A DNA stretch of 64,000 nt, from positions 31,137,519-31,201,518 of the forward strand of contig NW_026947485.1 of assembly GCF_034190915.1 (NCBI RefSeq), given 5' to 3'. Positions within the stretch are counted from its first letter, which is position 1. Every line of letters starts with the position of its first letter. Both the position numbers and the translations under genes were made by a program. This document shows positions 1 to 12,084 of the stretch, in pieces. The DNA is from Cavia porcellus (lineage: Eukaryota > Chordata > Mammalia > Rodentia > Caviidae). The notes below the pieces were generated by a model. It saw nothing but the letters and a program-made list of their open reading frames with translations, was not told the DNA's origin and ran no database searches.

Positions 1-1701
1 CGACAGTCACCAAGAGTTTTGTCAATGGAGGCATTTAAGGCTGAAAATAAGAATCACAGAATGTTAAGTATCACTGAGAGCCGCTGATGTGGGTATTTGT
101 CATTATTGGTAGTTAATTTCCTGAAGTAAAACTCCTTAAAGGACACCAGGGTTGGGAGAGAAGGGATTACAGAGGTAGAACTGCTATTAACAATATATTT
201 CCACCTGCTTCAGCATACATGTCCTACGAGCTACATATGAAATCGGTTGCAGGCTAAGCATTACGTCATCAAGAACTAATTTGGAAAAGGGACTGTGACA
301 CAGCCACAGCAGGCCTCCACCTGTGGCCTCCACGTACAATAATGTTGCTCTATCCTGTAGCAGTTGTGGCCCAGCACTCCCATTGTAAGCTTTCATCAGT
401 TTGAAAGAAATGTCCTGGATTTACACAGTCAGGACACGCTGTAGTTGGAAATGCTGGCACAGGACAGTTTATTTCTGTCTAGCAGTTGATGTTTCATAAC
501 CAAGTTGTAAAGCCATGTTTCCCTGTCAACTAGCAATCACAGCGCCTGTAGTTTAAATGCTCCCAAACAGATGTAATAGGATAGTTAGATACTTTGCCTC
601 AAAATAAAGCAACAAGATTGCCTTCCTAGTTGTTTGTAATTATTGAATAATTAATACAGCTAAGTGTAATATCCAAATATCTCGTTTGTCTATGTAAAAT
701 GGAAAGACTACTATTGCCACATGACTGAGAAGGATAAAGGGGTCTGAGATTTCTAGGAAAAGAATGTTTGCATGTGTGAAGTCAAAGGACACCTGGGGAC
801 ACCGTCACTAAGTTTAGGGAATGGGAAACCCCGCAGACACAAGACTTTTGTGTCCTTAGTTTCAATCTAAAAGATGAATTAGTTTATGCCAAGAACTTAA
901 TAAACACAAAATATTTGTCAAATACTACTATATTCACTTGTTTTGAGTCATGAGGAAGTATTTCAAGAATTGTCATTCCATCCTGAATTATAGAAGGATC
1001 TTGATTAACTAGAGGGGAGGGACAAGGTTACTGTAATCTCATTATCTGAACTTTTCAGTTAGTTGGAACTTATACAGAAATGTTTTATCCTGAAACTTTA
1101 TAAATGGATCATACAACCACTTGGCCAGTGTTCAGGAGAACATTACTACTACTGATATATTTAACATCTATTGGACAGTCATGGTATAAATAGTGCCACT
1201 GAATAGTTTATTATTATTCTAAATCGCCATGGTGCTATAATTCTCTGAGGATAGTGAAGGTGCAGATTCTGGGTCCAGAATTTTGAATAAAATTTTGGGT
1301 ACTGGAAATGCTCTATTGTCATTTACCTCTAAGTCTTAGAGAAGAAGGGAAAGTGATTAACCACAAAACCCAGGTCTATTTTAATACTTTAATATACAGT
1401 AAGTGCCCATATTGCTGTACTTTGATGAAAATCAGAGTTTGGCAAAGTAATGAAGACCTTCTGGTCATGTGCGATTACTTAGCAACACTGAAAATTCTCT
1501 GCCTTGTAGAAGCAGTAATATCATTGTTGGAGCTGAGAGTCACAAGACATTCCAGGCTGTACAACGGCTCTTTAACTGACTACTCCTAACTCATACAAAA
1601 ACATATCCTTTAAGGGCAAAAATGATCTCCAACTCAAGATAATTCCTTTAAATTATTGATTGTGAGAGTCAAAGGGTTTGGCTTCTAATTAATTTTTCTT
1701 A
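1..1701. other. AT-rich intergenic sequence, no gene seen
   Basis: I see no coding exon, no recognisable SINE and no sustained open frame here. The short frames at 187-396 and 1308-1589 lack any protein-family character. By comparison with human this should be intergenic DNA on the CREB5 side of TRIL; that placement is inference. Confidence 0.5.
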
Positions 1702-1716
1702 AGACAGGCCATGCTT

Positions 1717-1803
1717 GGGCTGGAGATTTAGCTCAGTGGCATCAGCGCGTACCTTGCAAGCAGGCAGTTGTGAGTTCGATCCCCGGTACCGATAAAAAGA
1801 AAT
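1717..1803 (+). mobile_element. ID SINE (tRNA-Ala derived)
   Basis: The element opens with a tRNA-Ala-like 5' end (GGGCTGGAGATTTAGCTCAG, A box). It has the B box GTTCGATCC near 1775 and an A-rich end after GGTACCGATAAAAA. The flanks are a direct duplication (AGACAGGCCATGCTT) at 1702-1716 and 1804-1818, so both ends are certain. The anticodon-arm region is eroded compared with the copies at 43.0, 48.1 and 61.3 kb. Confidence 0.9.
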
Positions 1804-2502
1804 AGACAGGCCATGCTTGATCAGACCCAGCCCCTTTGCTGTCACTGGTGTTCAGCAATATTTTTACACTGCAGTTGACCATCAATCTTTAGAAACATCT
1901 CATAGTTTCTGGGATACAGTCATGCAGCCAGTTCTTTAAGCTATTATTTAGACTCTACCAATAAAATGGAAATTTAAAGAAACATCGAGGACAGAAAAGC
2001 TTCAGATTTACATTTCATTTTCATGGATGAAAACTAAAATGAAAAAAGTAAATCACTAGGAAAGTGCATAAATATTGGAAATTTCAATAATAAAACATTT
2101 ATATTAGTAAATGGATTTATTGACATAACTGAAACGTAGCAATGTATGACATTTATTCATTTCTCACTGAAATACTTTTTAGTGAAACTATTTTAAATAG
2201 AACACAGATCCAGGAATTAGGCATTTTCAGTGATACTCTGCAGGTAAAAGAATGGGTAGGAGACAAAATTAGAGGTCTTTTCCAGATTTTCAATGGGACT
2301 CAATATTCCACTGCTGTGAAAAAAAAAATAGCTAAGAAAGGGAATCTCACTATGCATGAAAAAAAGCCAAGAATATGAAAGCGGCCAGAGAGCCTGTGGA
2401 TAGAAAATAAGAGATCAACCCTACCTCTTCCGTGCACCCATATGCTCTGAATCTAAAACAAGGCCTGGCAGCAAACAAAGAATGACAGCCTATTTCCTGT
2501 GG

Positions 2503-2508
2503 TTTATT
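2503..2508 (-). terminator. Candidate distal TRIL poly(A) signal
   Basis: AATAAA reads on the minus strand (TTTATT on plus). Within the next 50 nt on the minus strand comes a T/G-rich stretch that could act as the downstream element. Cleavage would fall near 2480-2490. Confidence 0.35.
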
Positions 2509-3281
2509 AAGTTTGGGCCCCACAGATAAGACTGCCAGAAAAGCCACTGTAGTTTAAGTGATCTGGACATTTACTCATCTGAACATAAACAAAGACCAGC
2601 TAATTTAGATCCCTGGCACCTGTTCACTGGTTGGGATGAGGGCAGTGCTGGCCAAACATAATGGAGTGAACTGGGTTGAAGGACCCCCAGACTGTGATGG
2701 ATTCCCTGAGACACCAGGATGCTCAGGGCTGTTGGCCCTAAACAGAAGACTGTTAAGTCTTAGCACCATTGTAGTGGCCTCCACCCACAGTGCTCTGCTG
2801 CCGATAAATCCACAGCCAAGGTCAATATAACCACAGTGCATTCCCTCTTAGTGACTGCTTGATCAGACCACACACACCATTAGTAACATAAACCCAACCA
2901 CTACATTTAGTGATAAACATGTACTTCATAAATATCAGGGAACAAATCTATCCTAGATAGTTGAAAACACTGAACAAGCAAAAGAGCCTAATCCTAAATT
3001 TAGAATAAAAAACACTGAAAAGAAATACTGCAACTATTTACTAAAAGATTTAATAACACAATAAAACACTGGGTAGTGGAAGGATTAATTTGAAAAACAT
3101 ATAATTATTTCACAGTGAGGTTTAAGTACTCATAACAATTTTCTGGTTTTAGTAGAAAGAGACACCCACTAATGTATTTCTTTTCACATTTGTCTTTCAT
3201 AATTTTTTCCTGTCTGCTATTTCATACAAAGAAAGGGATTAATGTGGCCAAAGACTGCACTATCAACTGACAATTACCTTT

Positions 3282-3374
3282 TCTTTTGTTTTCGATTTGC
3301 TGGGTATCAAACCCAGGGCCTCACACACACAAACACGCTAAGCAAGGGCTCTACCTCTGAGCTACCCCCAGCCA
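3282..3374 (-). mobile_element. Diverged ID-type SINE, antisense
   Basis: Read on the minus strand it starts with GGCTGGGGGTAGCTCAGAGG and continues to a B-box-like CCTGGGTTTGATACCC, followed by an A-rich end. The body is interrupted by a short CA-rich expansion. It sits within the probable TRIL 3' UTR in the same orientation as the gene. No clean target-site duplication was found, so this is an old copy. Confidence 0.7.
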
Positions 3375-3792
3375 GGACAGTTATCTCCTGCTTCCCCATT
3401 AGGAAATTACCTTTATCACTTAACTGTAACTCAGGAGAAGCAGGCACAGTATTGTCAGTGATAAAAATGCACTGAGCACCTCGAATTTAGTCCCATCTGG
3501 ACACACTGTCTGAAATGTGGTAAGTGAGCTATGCCAGGTTTCCCAGGGGGTCATCAGTTACATACATAGTACATTCTTCTATCAAATCTGGCATTGAAAT
3601 TTCCTTTTGCATACTTAGGTTAAAAAAATAAAATTAAAACCACAGGAGCAACCCTGACAGAGAGGTCTTGCATGCAGTCTTCTCCTGAGAACGTATGTAA
3701 GTTTTACTGTCAAAGTCACCCAACGTGCTTATCCTGTTCACCTTAAAAGGAAAATAGTTGAATGGCCCAGTCCAACTAAAACAGTCTTTCAG

Positions 3793-3798
3793 TTTATT
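3793..3798 (-). terminator. Candidate proximal TRIL poly(A) signal
   Basis: AATAAA on the minus strand, about 610 nt past the TRIL stop codon. It would give a short 3' UTR. Nothing in the sequence decides between this signal and the distal one at 2503. Confidence 0.3.
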
Positions 3799-4404
3799 GG
3801 TCAGTTTGTTAAATGTCAGCTCTTCACATTGTTGAAGAAAAAAAATAGTGTTTGTTATTATCTAACCTTACGGTTTCCTGAATGCTCTATTAGTCAACAT
3901 AAATGACTAGGTGAGAGTGTTCTCACCTGTTTAAAACAACCTTCTTGGCAGAGACCACCAAACCAGTGGGGACAGTTGCCAAGCCTCCTTTGCAAAGGAG
4001 CTGAGTTCCTTTTGCCTTAAATATAAACAAAACTCCCTTGTTTTAACACTGGGCAAACAAAGTATGCACCAAAATGCTTCTCACCATGCTGGAGGCACAA
4101 GCACTCTGGTCTACCCCAGAGGCCGCCAGATTACTGCATTGCATCCAATATGTAAGCCATCCCCTACCTGTTCCACAACCTCTTATCTCTGCCCCCACAC
4201 CCACTACTCCCCTACTATTGCCTTAAGCACCAAGTACTACCCATGTGCTTCACAAGTACTGGTGAGTGGCTCTCTGTCCTCTTCACCTCTCTGGCAAATG
4301 CCAAAAGAACAGGAGATCTGATAAAATAAGGCTTTCCCCTGAGGTGGGTTGAGGGGTGGCAGAGAGGCTAAGGCAAATGAGAAGGTCTCCTGTAGGTCCT
4401 GCAT

Positions 4405-6849
4405 CTAGTCTGCAAATCTTTGAAGGAGGTGGTCCTCCCGCCTCAAGCTGCCACCAGCGCCCCCGCCAGCGCTGTCCATGAAGCGGTCGCAGGGGAACTC
4501 AATGAGGTCAGCCTCGCTGAGCGCGCACACTGTGGTGCGCGGCCGATGCGACTGAAATCCAGAGAAGTCGGCAGAGACACCGGTGCCCATGGAGCGCAGG
4601 GGCCGTCGGGTGGAGTACATATGCCGAACGTGGACAGGGGCCCCGCCCTTCCGCCTGGCCCGCAGCTTCCTCCGCAGCCATCGCGACCCCCAGGCCGCCA
4701 AAGCTAGGAACACCAGCAGCGCGTTCACTGCCAGCAGGGCCAAGATCAGCAGCTGATAGTCGACGCCGCTCTGGCTATTAGGTTCCGGCAGGGTGACCAG
4801 CCCTGCGCAGTGGTCTCTGGGGGCCACGGGACAGACCCGGCCTCCGAGCACACCTTCGACACACACTAGGTAGGGGGTGTCTCCGCGCAGCTCGCGCAGC
4901 GTGGCCGAGTCGCTGCGCTCCGGCAGGTAGACGAAGCGGTGGAACTTGGGCTGCTGGCCAAAGCGGTCGAAGAGCAGGCGGAAGCGCGCGCCGCCCAGGG
5001 GCCGGGGGCTGCGGTGCGCTCGAACCTCCCAGCGCACCGAGGCGCTGTTGGCGCCCACCGCCTCTACCGTCAGGTTGCATAGAATGAATTTATTGAAGTC
5101 ACACGGATCGGACACCAGCGGCGGCAAGCCAACCCCGCCGTCGGACTGGGCACCACGCTCCGGCTGCTCGGCGGCCGCTAGACGCTGCTTCGCTGCGCGC
5201 TGCCAGGGGTCGCGGGGCGGCAGTGACGGGAGGGCGGACTCGACCGTCGGGGTGGGCTCCGCCCGAGCCGGGCTGGCGCGGGTCTGACGTCCCGCTTCGG
5301 GCTTCCCGTGCAGGTCCAGGGGCTGTGGAGCTGGGCCCTCAGCAGGAGCTGTGGAGGGGCCCACGTGCTGCAGGAGGCCTGGGCCCCGCCGGCTCAGCCT
5401 TAGAACACTGCGGTTGCTCACGATCTCCCTGGCAGCAGCGTCCCAGCCCACCCCAGCTATAAATCGCCCCCGTTGTTGGGGCAGCTGCTGTGGCTGTGGC
5501 TGCAACTCCTTTGTAAAACCTCCTGCAGGGGGCGTCGTCTCCTCCTCCCCCGCAAGGAGCCGCTGCCTGCTGTCTGCAGTTGGGGATGCAGAGGGCGGGG
5601 GATCCACGCAGGACCCGTTCTGCAGCTGCTGGTCATCCAGGTAATCCAAGTACTTGCCTCGAAGGGACGGGGGATGGCGACACTGTACAAAGACTGTAAG
5701 GAGCCGGCCCTGCGAGTGCCAGTCGCCCATCCAGCGCTTCAGGCCCCGCAGCCGGCAGTCGCAGGTCCAGCCGTTCCCGTCTAGATCCAGCCGGTAGAGG
5801 GCCGGGCTGGCAGCGAAGATGTCCCCTGAGAGGGCACTGAGCTCGTTGTCGCGTAGGCTGAGTTCACGCAGTCGGCCCAGGTGGCCGAAGATGGCTGGGT
5901 GTAGGGCAGACAGCTCATTGTCACTTAGGTCCAGCGCTTCCAGACTGTGCAGAGGTTCCAGCAGCGCCAGTGGAAGTTGGCTCAGTCGATTGCCCTCGAG
6001 GCGCAGCTCGCGCAGAGCCTCCAATCCCCAAAAGGCCTCAGGAGCCAGGTGCATGAGCTGGTTGCCCCTAAGGGAGAGCAGGCCAAGGCGGGGCAGGTGC
6101 TGGAAGACACGCGGGCCGAGGTGCTGCAGGCTGTTGGCCGAGAGGATGAGAGTGGAGAGGGAGCGCAGCGGTGCGAAGGTGGCCGCGTGGCGCAGGGAAG
6201 GCTGCAGCTCGTTGGCAGACAGGTTGAGGAAGCGCAGTTTGCCCAGTTGGGCAAAGGCATTCTTGCCCAGGAAGCGGATCCGGTTAGACTCTAGGTGTAG
6301 GTATAGCAGGTTGCCCAGCGGGGCAAAGACCGCGTCTGGCAGCGCCTCCAGAGCATTCCCATCCAGCCGCAGCTTGACCAGACTCTCCAAACCCTCGAAG
6401 GAGCCGCGGTTTAGGCGGCTGATCTCATTGCCGTTGGCATAGAGGATGCGTAGCTTGCGCAGCGGGCCCAGAGTGCCAGGGGCGAGCGCCTGCAAGAGAT
6501 TGTTTCCCAGGTAGAGCTCCTCCAGCCGGGAGAGCTTCTCAAAGGTCTTGGGATGCAGAGAGCGGATCTGGTTGTACTGCAAGTCCAGCCGTCTGAGCTG
6601 CCCCAGTCGGTGGAAATCAAAGGCGGTGATGTTAGTTATGAAGTTGCCTGCGAGGCTGTAGGTGAGCACGTCCTGGGAGCTAGGCAGCGAGCTGATTTTG
6701 GGCACTGCGCGGAGCCCCCTGTTGGTGCACAGGAGGTGCTGGGGGTGCTGGCAGTCACAGCGCTCGGGGCACACCGGCTCGGCCCCCGGCGGGAGCACGA
6801 GACAACCGCACACCACGAGCAGGAAGCGCACGGCACGGACAGCCTCCAT
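4405..6849 (-). CDS. TRIL: TLR4 interactor with leucine-rich repeats (TRIL), single exon
   Basis: Single-exon 814-residue type I membrane protein; human TRIL is 811 residues. It is known as an accessory receptor that binds LPS and supports TLR4, and also TLR3, signalling, mainly in glia. Visible order: signal peptide (1-23), cysteine-rich LRR N-cap (CPERCDC, 27-33), about 12 leucine-rich repeats (63-355), LRR C-cap (WTCDC, 361-365, to about C414), a Pro/Gln-rich low-complexity linker (about 415-575), a fibronectin III-like domain (about 584-690), one transmembrane helix (about 699-720) and a basic cytoplasmic tail ending LLQRFAD. N-glycosylation sequons are at N73, N209, N411, N479 and N592. 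The start at 6849 was chosen because a hydrophobic leader follows it and the context is favourable (G at -3 and +4). The frame stays open for 64 more codons upstream to 7041, but that part is Arg/Ser-rich and looks like 5' UTR. No stop or frameshift is seen. The identification comes from recognising the protein sequence. Confidence 0.98.
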   Translation of the reverse strand: MEAVRAVRFLLVVCGCLVLPPGAEPVCPERCDCQHPQHLLCTNRGLRAVPKISSLPSSQDVLTYSLAGNFITNITAFDFHRLGQLRRLDLQYNQIRSLHPKTFEKLSRLEELYLGNNLLQALAPGTLGPLRKLRILYANGNEISRLNRGSFEGLESLVKLRLDGNALEALPDAVFAPLGNLLYLHLESNRIRFLGKNAFAQLGKLRFLNLSANELQPSLRHAATFAPLRSLSTLILSANSLQHLGPRVFQHLPRLGLLSLRGNQLMHLAPEAFWGLEALRELRLEGNRLSQLPLALLEPLHSLEALDLSDNELSALHPAIFGHLGRLRELSLRDNELSALSGDIFAASPALYRLDLDGNGWTCDCRLRGLKRWMGDWHSQGRLLTVFVQCRHPPSLRGKYLDYLDDQQLQNGSCVDPPPSASPTADSRQRLLAGEEETTPPAGGFTKELQPQPQQLPQQRGRFIAGVGWDAAAREIVSNRSVLRLSRRGPGLLQHVGPSTAPAEGPAPQPLDLHGKPEAGRQTRASPARAEPTPTVESALPSLPPRDPWQRAAKQRLAAAEQPERGAQSDGGVGLPPLVSDPCDFNKFILCNLTVEAVGANSASVRWEVRAHRSPRPLGGARFRLLFDRFGQQPKFHRFVYLPERSDSATLRELRGDTPYLVCVEGVLGGRVCPVAPRDHCAGLVTLPEPNSQSGVDYQLLILALLAVNALLVFLALAAWGSRWLRRKLRARRKGGAPVHVRHMYSTRRPLRSMGTGVSADFSGFQSHRPRTTVCALSEADLIEFPCDRFMDSAGGGAGGSLRREDHLLQRFAD

Positions 6850-7600
6850 CGCCGTCCGCCCTGCGTGCTGCGGCCGGATAGTCCTCTTAGCCTGCCGGCT
6901 CCGTGTCTTCTCCGCATTCCCCTTGGCCTGGCTAGAGTCGCTAAATGGCCTCTTTCGGATTTCACTGCGCAGTCCAGCCCCTCCTCTGCTCTTTGTCCGG
7001 TGGCTGGCCCCTGTCTCTGCAGGCGGGCTTCTCCAGGCCAAGTTAGGCAGCGCAGAGCGCTCGGCGAGCTCCGGGTGCTACTTGTTGCATTTCTGTAGAA
7101 AAGTATTTCTCCTGGTGTGCGTCGGGGGACGGGGGAGGGAGCAAGCCCTGGTGCTTTTTGTTTGCAGCAGAGTCCGGAGAGCTGGATTCCCTGGCGCGGA
7201 TTCTCCCCGCCCAGCGGATTCCCCAGCTGCAGGAGGGAGCCGTTCCAAGAGCTCCCCGGGGGCGCGGCTTGGCTGTGCAGCCCCGGAGGCTCGGCCTCCG
7301 CAGCCGGCGCCTCTTCGGTCTCGGTTCGGGACCAGGAGTGCGGCGCGGGTGGAACCGCCGGGCGAGCGCGGGCTGAGTCCGGAAAGGACCCAACTCGGCG
7401 AGTAGCGAGCAAACCGGGCGGAAATTCGTTCTTCCCACACGCTGCCCCCCGGGGACGCGGGCGGAGAAAAAGGAGACGGCGGAGGGAGGACAGACCCCGG
7501 CAGGGGGAGGAGGAAACACTAACTGGCTCCGCGTCTAGTCAGCTCGAGCCCGGGACGCCAAGTGAGAAAAGTAGGGATTAAAAACAGCTGTACGGGTCGC
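6850..7600 (-). promoter_or_regulatory. TRIL 5' UTR and CpG-island promoter
   Basis: A GC- and CpG-rich block continues from the coding region through about 7600, then composition falls back toward background by about 8000. Transcription of TRIL should begin here on the minus strand. I see no convincing TATA box at a fixed distance, which fits a dispersed CpG-island promoter. Long overlapping frames on both strands (for example 6636-7412 minus, 6662-7405 plus) arise from the scarcity of stop codons in GC-rich DNA. The exact start site cannot be read from sequence. Confidence 0.7.
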
Positions 7601-10600
7601 ACTCGCAGGCTGGGGGCGGGGGTGGATTACCGGGCGAGCAAACGGGATTTGCAGACAGAGACCTTTTTATTTTAAGCCAGTACACCAGCCGCTGCGGCGC
7701 TGTGGCAGCGCGCTTCGCCTTACCATTTTAACTCGCTGGCTCTTCCAGGTGCCGGCCCGCAGCAAGTTTGGGCAGCGCTGAGTTCTCCAGCATTCCCCGA
7801 GCAGCTTGCAGGAAGACACAAGGTTGACCGCAGAAGGCTGCCGGTGGGCCACTGCAGAGACTGGTTGAGCCCAGTTGTGTGATGTGGTCTTTGACATCAG
7901 TGATCCCTGGTGGAGGAGAGGCGCCGCCCTTTTAGGCATTTGAGCTATTTGCTGGATCCCGTGGTGGGCAAGAGGAGGAAGAAAGCTCAGAACAGGTTCT
8001 GCCACCATGAAAGTATGTTCGTCAGATTTTGGTGATTCAGCTTCATTAATTCTTAAGTCTCAAAGCCCTTGGAGAAGGCTGTGGACACGTTCATATATAT
8101 GTATAGGAACCTGCCCGGCCCTATGAAACTACAGTCTGGGGCTGCCCACCTCCCTCCACCCCCACCTTCACACCCCCACCCCCGCCCCGCGCTTTCTGCC
8201 AGGGTTTGCAGTGCTCTTCAAAGTCTTTAGGTTTAGAAGTGCTCTGGTCTGGCTTATTTGGAAGAGACACAATTTGTTATGAACTGGGTATGACGCATTT
8301 TACCAGTGGCTCCTTGAGGGCAGCCCTTACTAAGAATGAGAATGGGTAAGAGACAGCTCTTAATGCTGTGATCCTAGCACACTGGAAGGCTGAGGCAGGA
8401 GGATAGCCTTTTGCAGCCCAGCTTATTTAATTCACCACCTAAAAAACTTGGTATGACCTTGTCTCAACAAAACAAACTTTTGTGTATGCAGGTCGTCTAA
8501 AGTAATTCCAGTGTTTCATTGGCCCAGTGAGCAGTTAATACAGGGAAGTGATAGAAGCTGGCTTTAAATTTAGAGAAAGATGAGATATCTGGCAGAGTGG
8601 AGGCAAAGACTTCATGGGTAACCAGGGAATTTAACTTTGCAGGAAGATGGGTAAAGAGAGAAAAAGAACAGTCCTGTAAGGGGAGCAGTGTATCAGCCAG
8701 GTTTGCTTGTGATTTGCTTTGAGTTGTGAATCAAAGGTGAACTTGGGAAACTGGGTGTCTCTTTTACCAAGATGAAATATGATCCTCAGATAGTTTGATT
8801 TTTAGTTCTCTTTGTGAGAACATCCTGACATCCCTTTAGTTCTTGACTTCTTTGGAAGGAGTGGACCCGTGCTTGTGCTATGTAGCATTAAGTTCACAGC
8901 TTTCCTGATCTAGGCCAAAAAGTTGCCAGAAGTACCTTCATCAGCAACAAAATGATCAAAGATTTCAGAGGAAAGACTACTCAAAGAATGCTGACTTCCT
9001 AGCTGAACCCAGGTATATCCGGAATAGAGTTAAATCCACCCACAGCCTCCTGGATGGGAAACAGATTGGAAGCTGAGAGAGGCCTGGTATGGAAGGGGAA
9101 TAGCAATGAACAAGATCTCACACTTTCATAAGTCTTTTCTCTTCCCGTGCTTTGCAGAAACTCAAGAGCTGCTTGAGTTTGATTAATCCTTTATCCCTTA
9201 CAGATACCTCTGATTTACACAAAAAGTAGCAGAACCCTGAAAGTATTCAGTATTTTTTGCCATTTGTATTTTGGTAATACCACCTAGTGTTTAGTATTTC
9301 CACCAGTAAGTAATCCTGGATTGCTGCTGGTGAAATAACACTGTGCATCATTTCATGTCAAAAGTTAATTGCTCTTCCAACACGTCCCGATTTCTTAAAG
9401 CACCTTATCTGCTGCATGTAGTTGACACTTTACAATGAATATAGCATTCCATACTTCAAGTAAGTGTGCCATTTGCTAGGTGTTGCTCACAGCCTCCATC
9501 CCCTCTCAGGGAGAGTGTGATTTTGAAATCTACAGATAAAGTAACAACACACTTGTGCATACAAGTTTTTTTTTTTTTTCAAAAAATGTAACTACTCTCT
9601 TTTAAATAAATGTTCATTGTTAAGGGCCTGTGGCTTAGGGCTGATTTTACAAATGAATGATATTTAAATATTTCAGAGTAAATTGATGCCCCTGTGACTT
9701 CATTTCTTTAGTGCTACAGGCTCAGGTGCTTGAGTTATGTTCAGACCATTTTCTCTTTTAGGCATTACAGTGATATTTTATTTGAATCCAGTAGTACTTA
9801 ATGCCCCTGGTAGTGAAGGATTATAGCAGCAGCTCCCAAATTACATGTGCTTAGAATCCTTACTGCTGCTGATGAACAGAAGAGAAGTGATTAGTGAGAA
9901 TTTGCCTTGTGCCAAATCTTAGAATAGGATGGGCATGAGTGGTTGATGAGCCAGAGAGCTAGAACTCAGGGCAGCTTAGTGAAGCAGCTGCTGATTGGGG
10001 AGCGGTGACAGCAGCAGGTGATAGGAGCTGAGAATTGGAGCCTGGTCAAAGAGCACCTGACCTGGCCCAAGAAGGCTTCCCAAGTAGGAAAAGTGTGTGC
10101 TGAGCTTGATGTGAATGGTATTACCTAGCCAGAGCTGAGCCAGCACTCAGGAAATGAAAGACTAAAAACACACAAGAGAGATTTGAGGACTTCCACATCT
10201 TTCATCTTCATTGGGGTGACATTTGTTAACATTTACATTCTTTAACAGCATCAGACGAACCTAGTTTGAACAATGGCCTGAAATAAATGTTCTTTGATTG
10301 AACATTTGAACATGGAAATGATTCCATGTGGGGATTTCCCCAGACAGCTGAATGCATCAAATTTGCACTGTCGCATCCAGAAGTATCACTGCCTAAGTAA
10401 ATAAAATGGATGTTGTACAAGGACAATGTCTTCCCAGCTCTTGCCTTTTAGGTTTTTAAAATCTGTGACAGTAATATCACAGGGTTGCACAAGTGTGAAC
10501 AGTACATTCAGACCGTAGTATTTACCTATGAGCATATACATAGGCATCTTATAGGTATAAATACAGTGCCTTGCTTGATCAGGGCAATTTGGAGTCCTGC

Positions 10601-12084
10601 TCTGTACTCTGTGCTTTCAAAGGCCATATTCCAGGCTTTTAGCAGTGTTGTTCCTCCTAAGAGCCTTTTAGAGGATGTCTTGCCACAGCTCAAAGCCCTA
10701 ACTCAGTTCTAAGTATTCTGGGCCCCTAGAATTCTCAGTGCAGTTCCCTAAATCTGCCTGGGCTTGGTCCCATCATTTTCCTGGGAGCTGTGGCCGCAGA
10801 AGCCCTGGAGACAGCTAAGAAACTGTAAGAGAAAGCTGGAGCTGTATCCTGGATTTCCCTGTGGGTAAGAGCTGGAAAGAGGGGTTCAGGCCTCTTTTCA
10901 ACTCATATTGTGCTTTGGGAGTAGAAAGAAAGCAAGAAGAAAAATTATAGGAGTTTGAAAGGAAGCATGTTTGGGGAAATGTAAACTCTCCTTTATTATA
11001 ACATAGGTTAAACCTAATTTTCTATGAAAAATAATGCTCTTTAGTAAAAGTAAAGGCATAGCCATCTGCATCAAAATAATTATCTCTTAACAAAGAGTGT
11101 CTTTGTTAGTGGTTCGATCCAGGCTTGATTAGGTTCCAGGACTTTCAAGTATTGATTACATTTAAATGTATCATTAACATAATCACAACTGGAAACCCAG
11201 GAAGGAACATTATTCATAAGTAAAACTTCTGTTCATTTCATTTTTGGAAGCTGGCACTTTAAATTTCAAATGCACTGGGAGTAGTTTCAGAGGTCAGATG
11301 CACAGACAGACGAGTTCGGGCTGGTTCTATGACATGTAAGTGTGGTGTAAGAACTCTCAGTGCTCTTGCCCAGGCCTGGCATCTTCTCCATCTTGCCAGG
11401 GATACACACCTATGTTTTCCCCAGGAACTTGTCATTTCCTTTGACTTCACCTATAGTAGCATGAAGGATTCCAGGCCACATCTTAGGTAGTCTCGAGCTG
11501 TTATGAGTTGGCTAAAGCACAGCCTTGGTGCAAGATGGGTTAGGGGAGGAGAACTGTGGCCAAGCTCCCCCTGCAGGGGGGTCAGGAGGCAGAGCTGGCC
11601 AAGCCTGCTGGAGCAGCATCCTGGAGCTTACCCAGGGCAGGCTGTAGGGATGGCAGCTGTTTCCTCACCCTTGTGAGCCAACTCCAGGCAGGCAGCATGG
11701 CCCCTGACAACATGAAGTAGGAAACTGGAGAGTCCCCAGGGGTCTCTCTGCATGTCGGTAAGTTATTCCCAGGGTTATCTTTCTCTGTGTAAATAAACTC
11801 GTCTTAATCCCTGCCTGTGGAACATGTTTCTTTTCCTTGGAGAACTGGATTGTGAAAGAGACAACTGCTGGTTTACAGAATATCTGCCAGTGCTCCTTTT
11901 GAGAAATACAGACATGCAGGTCTCCGGCTAGGTATCAGCCTTATTAAATCAGAATCTCTGGGCAATAAAGCCATAGCGTCTACATTTGTAAATTCACTGT
12001 ATGATTTTTGTGTCATTCAGGTTTGAAAAAACTAATAGACAGTTCTTCAGAACATCTAATTATAATCAGCTGATCATACAGGTG
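7601..12084. other. Intergenic DNA upstream of TRIL
   Basis: Apart from the B1 element at about 8355, I see no gene or clear repeat. A C-rich run lies near 8150-8190 and a T-run near 9567-9579. Conserved distal regulatory elements could be present, but I cannot detect them without alignment. Confidence 0.4.
8355..8473 (+). mobile_element. B1 SINE (7SL derived)
   Basis: The 7SL-type internal order is recognisable: GCTGTGATCCTAGCAC, then GGAAGGCTGAGGCAGGAGGAT, then a 3' part ending GACCTTGTCTCAACAAAAC. It is diverged, and no clear duplication flanks it. Confidence 0.75.

Larger units (their letters stand above)
2480..4404 (-). other. TRIL: Probable TRIL 3' UTR
   Basis: This is the sequence directly downstream of the TRIL stop codon on the minus strand. 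Minus-strand AATAAA signals lie at 3793-3798 and 2503-2508. The second is followed by a GU-rich stretch and would give a 3' UTR of about 1.9 kb. The 3' UTR identity and its distal end are inferred from these signals only. An ID-like SINE at about 3282-3374 lies inside it. Confidence 0.45.

Noticed and set aside
5819..6442. 207-codon plus-strand frame within TRIL
   Set aside because: It is the antisense of the LRR-coding region. Its Ser/Arg-rich composition mirrors GC-rich codons, and it has no family features.
6636..7412. 258-codon minus frame and 247-codon plus frame over the TRIL promoter
   Set aside because: Both arise from CpG-island composition with few stop codons. Each overlaps TRIL or its 5' UTR in another frame and neither has a recognisable domain.
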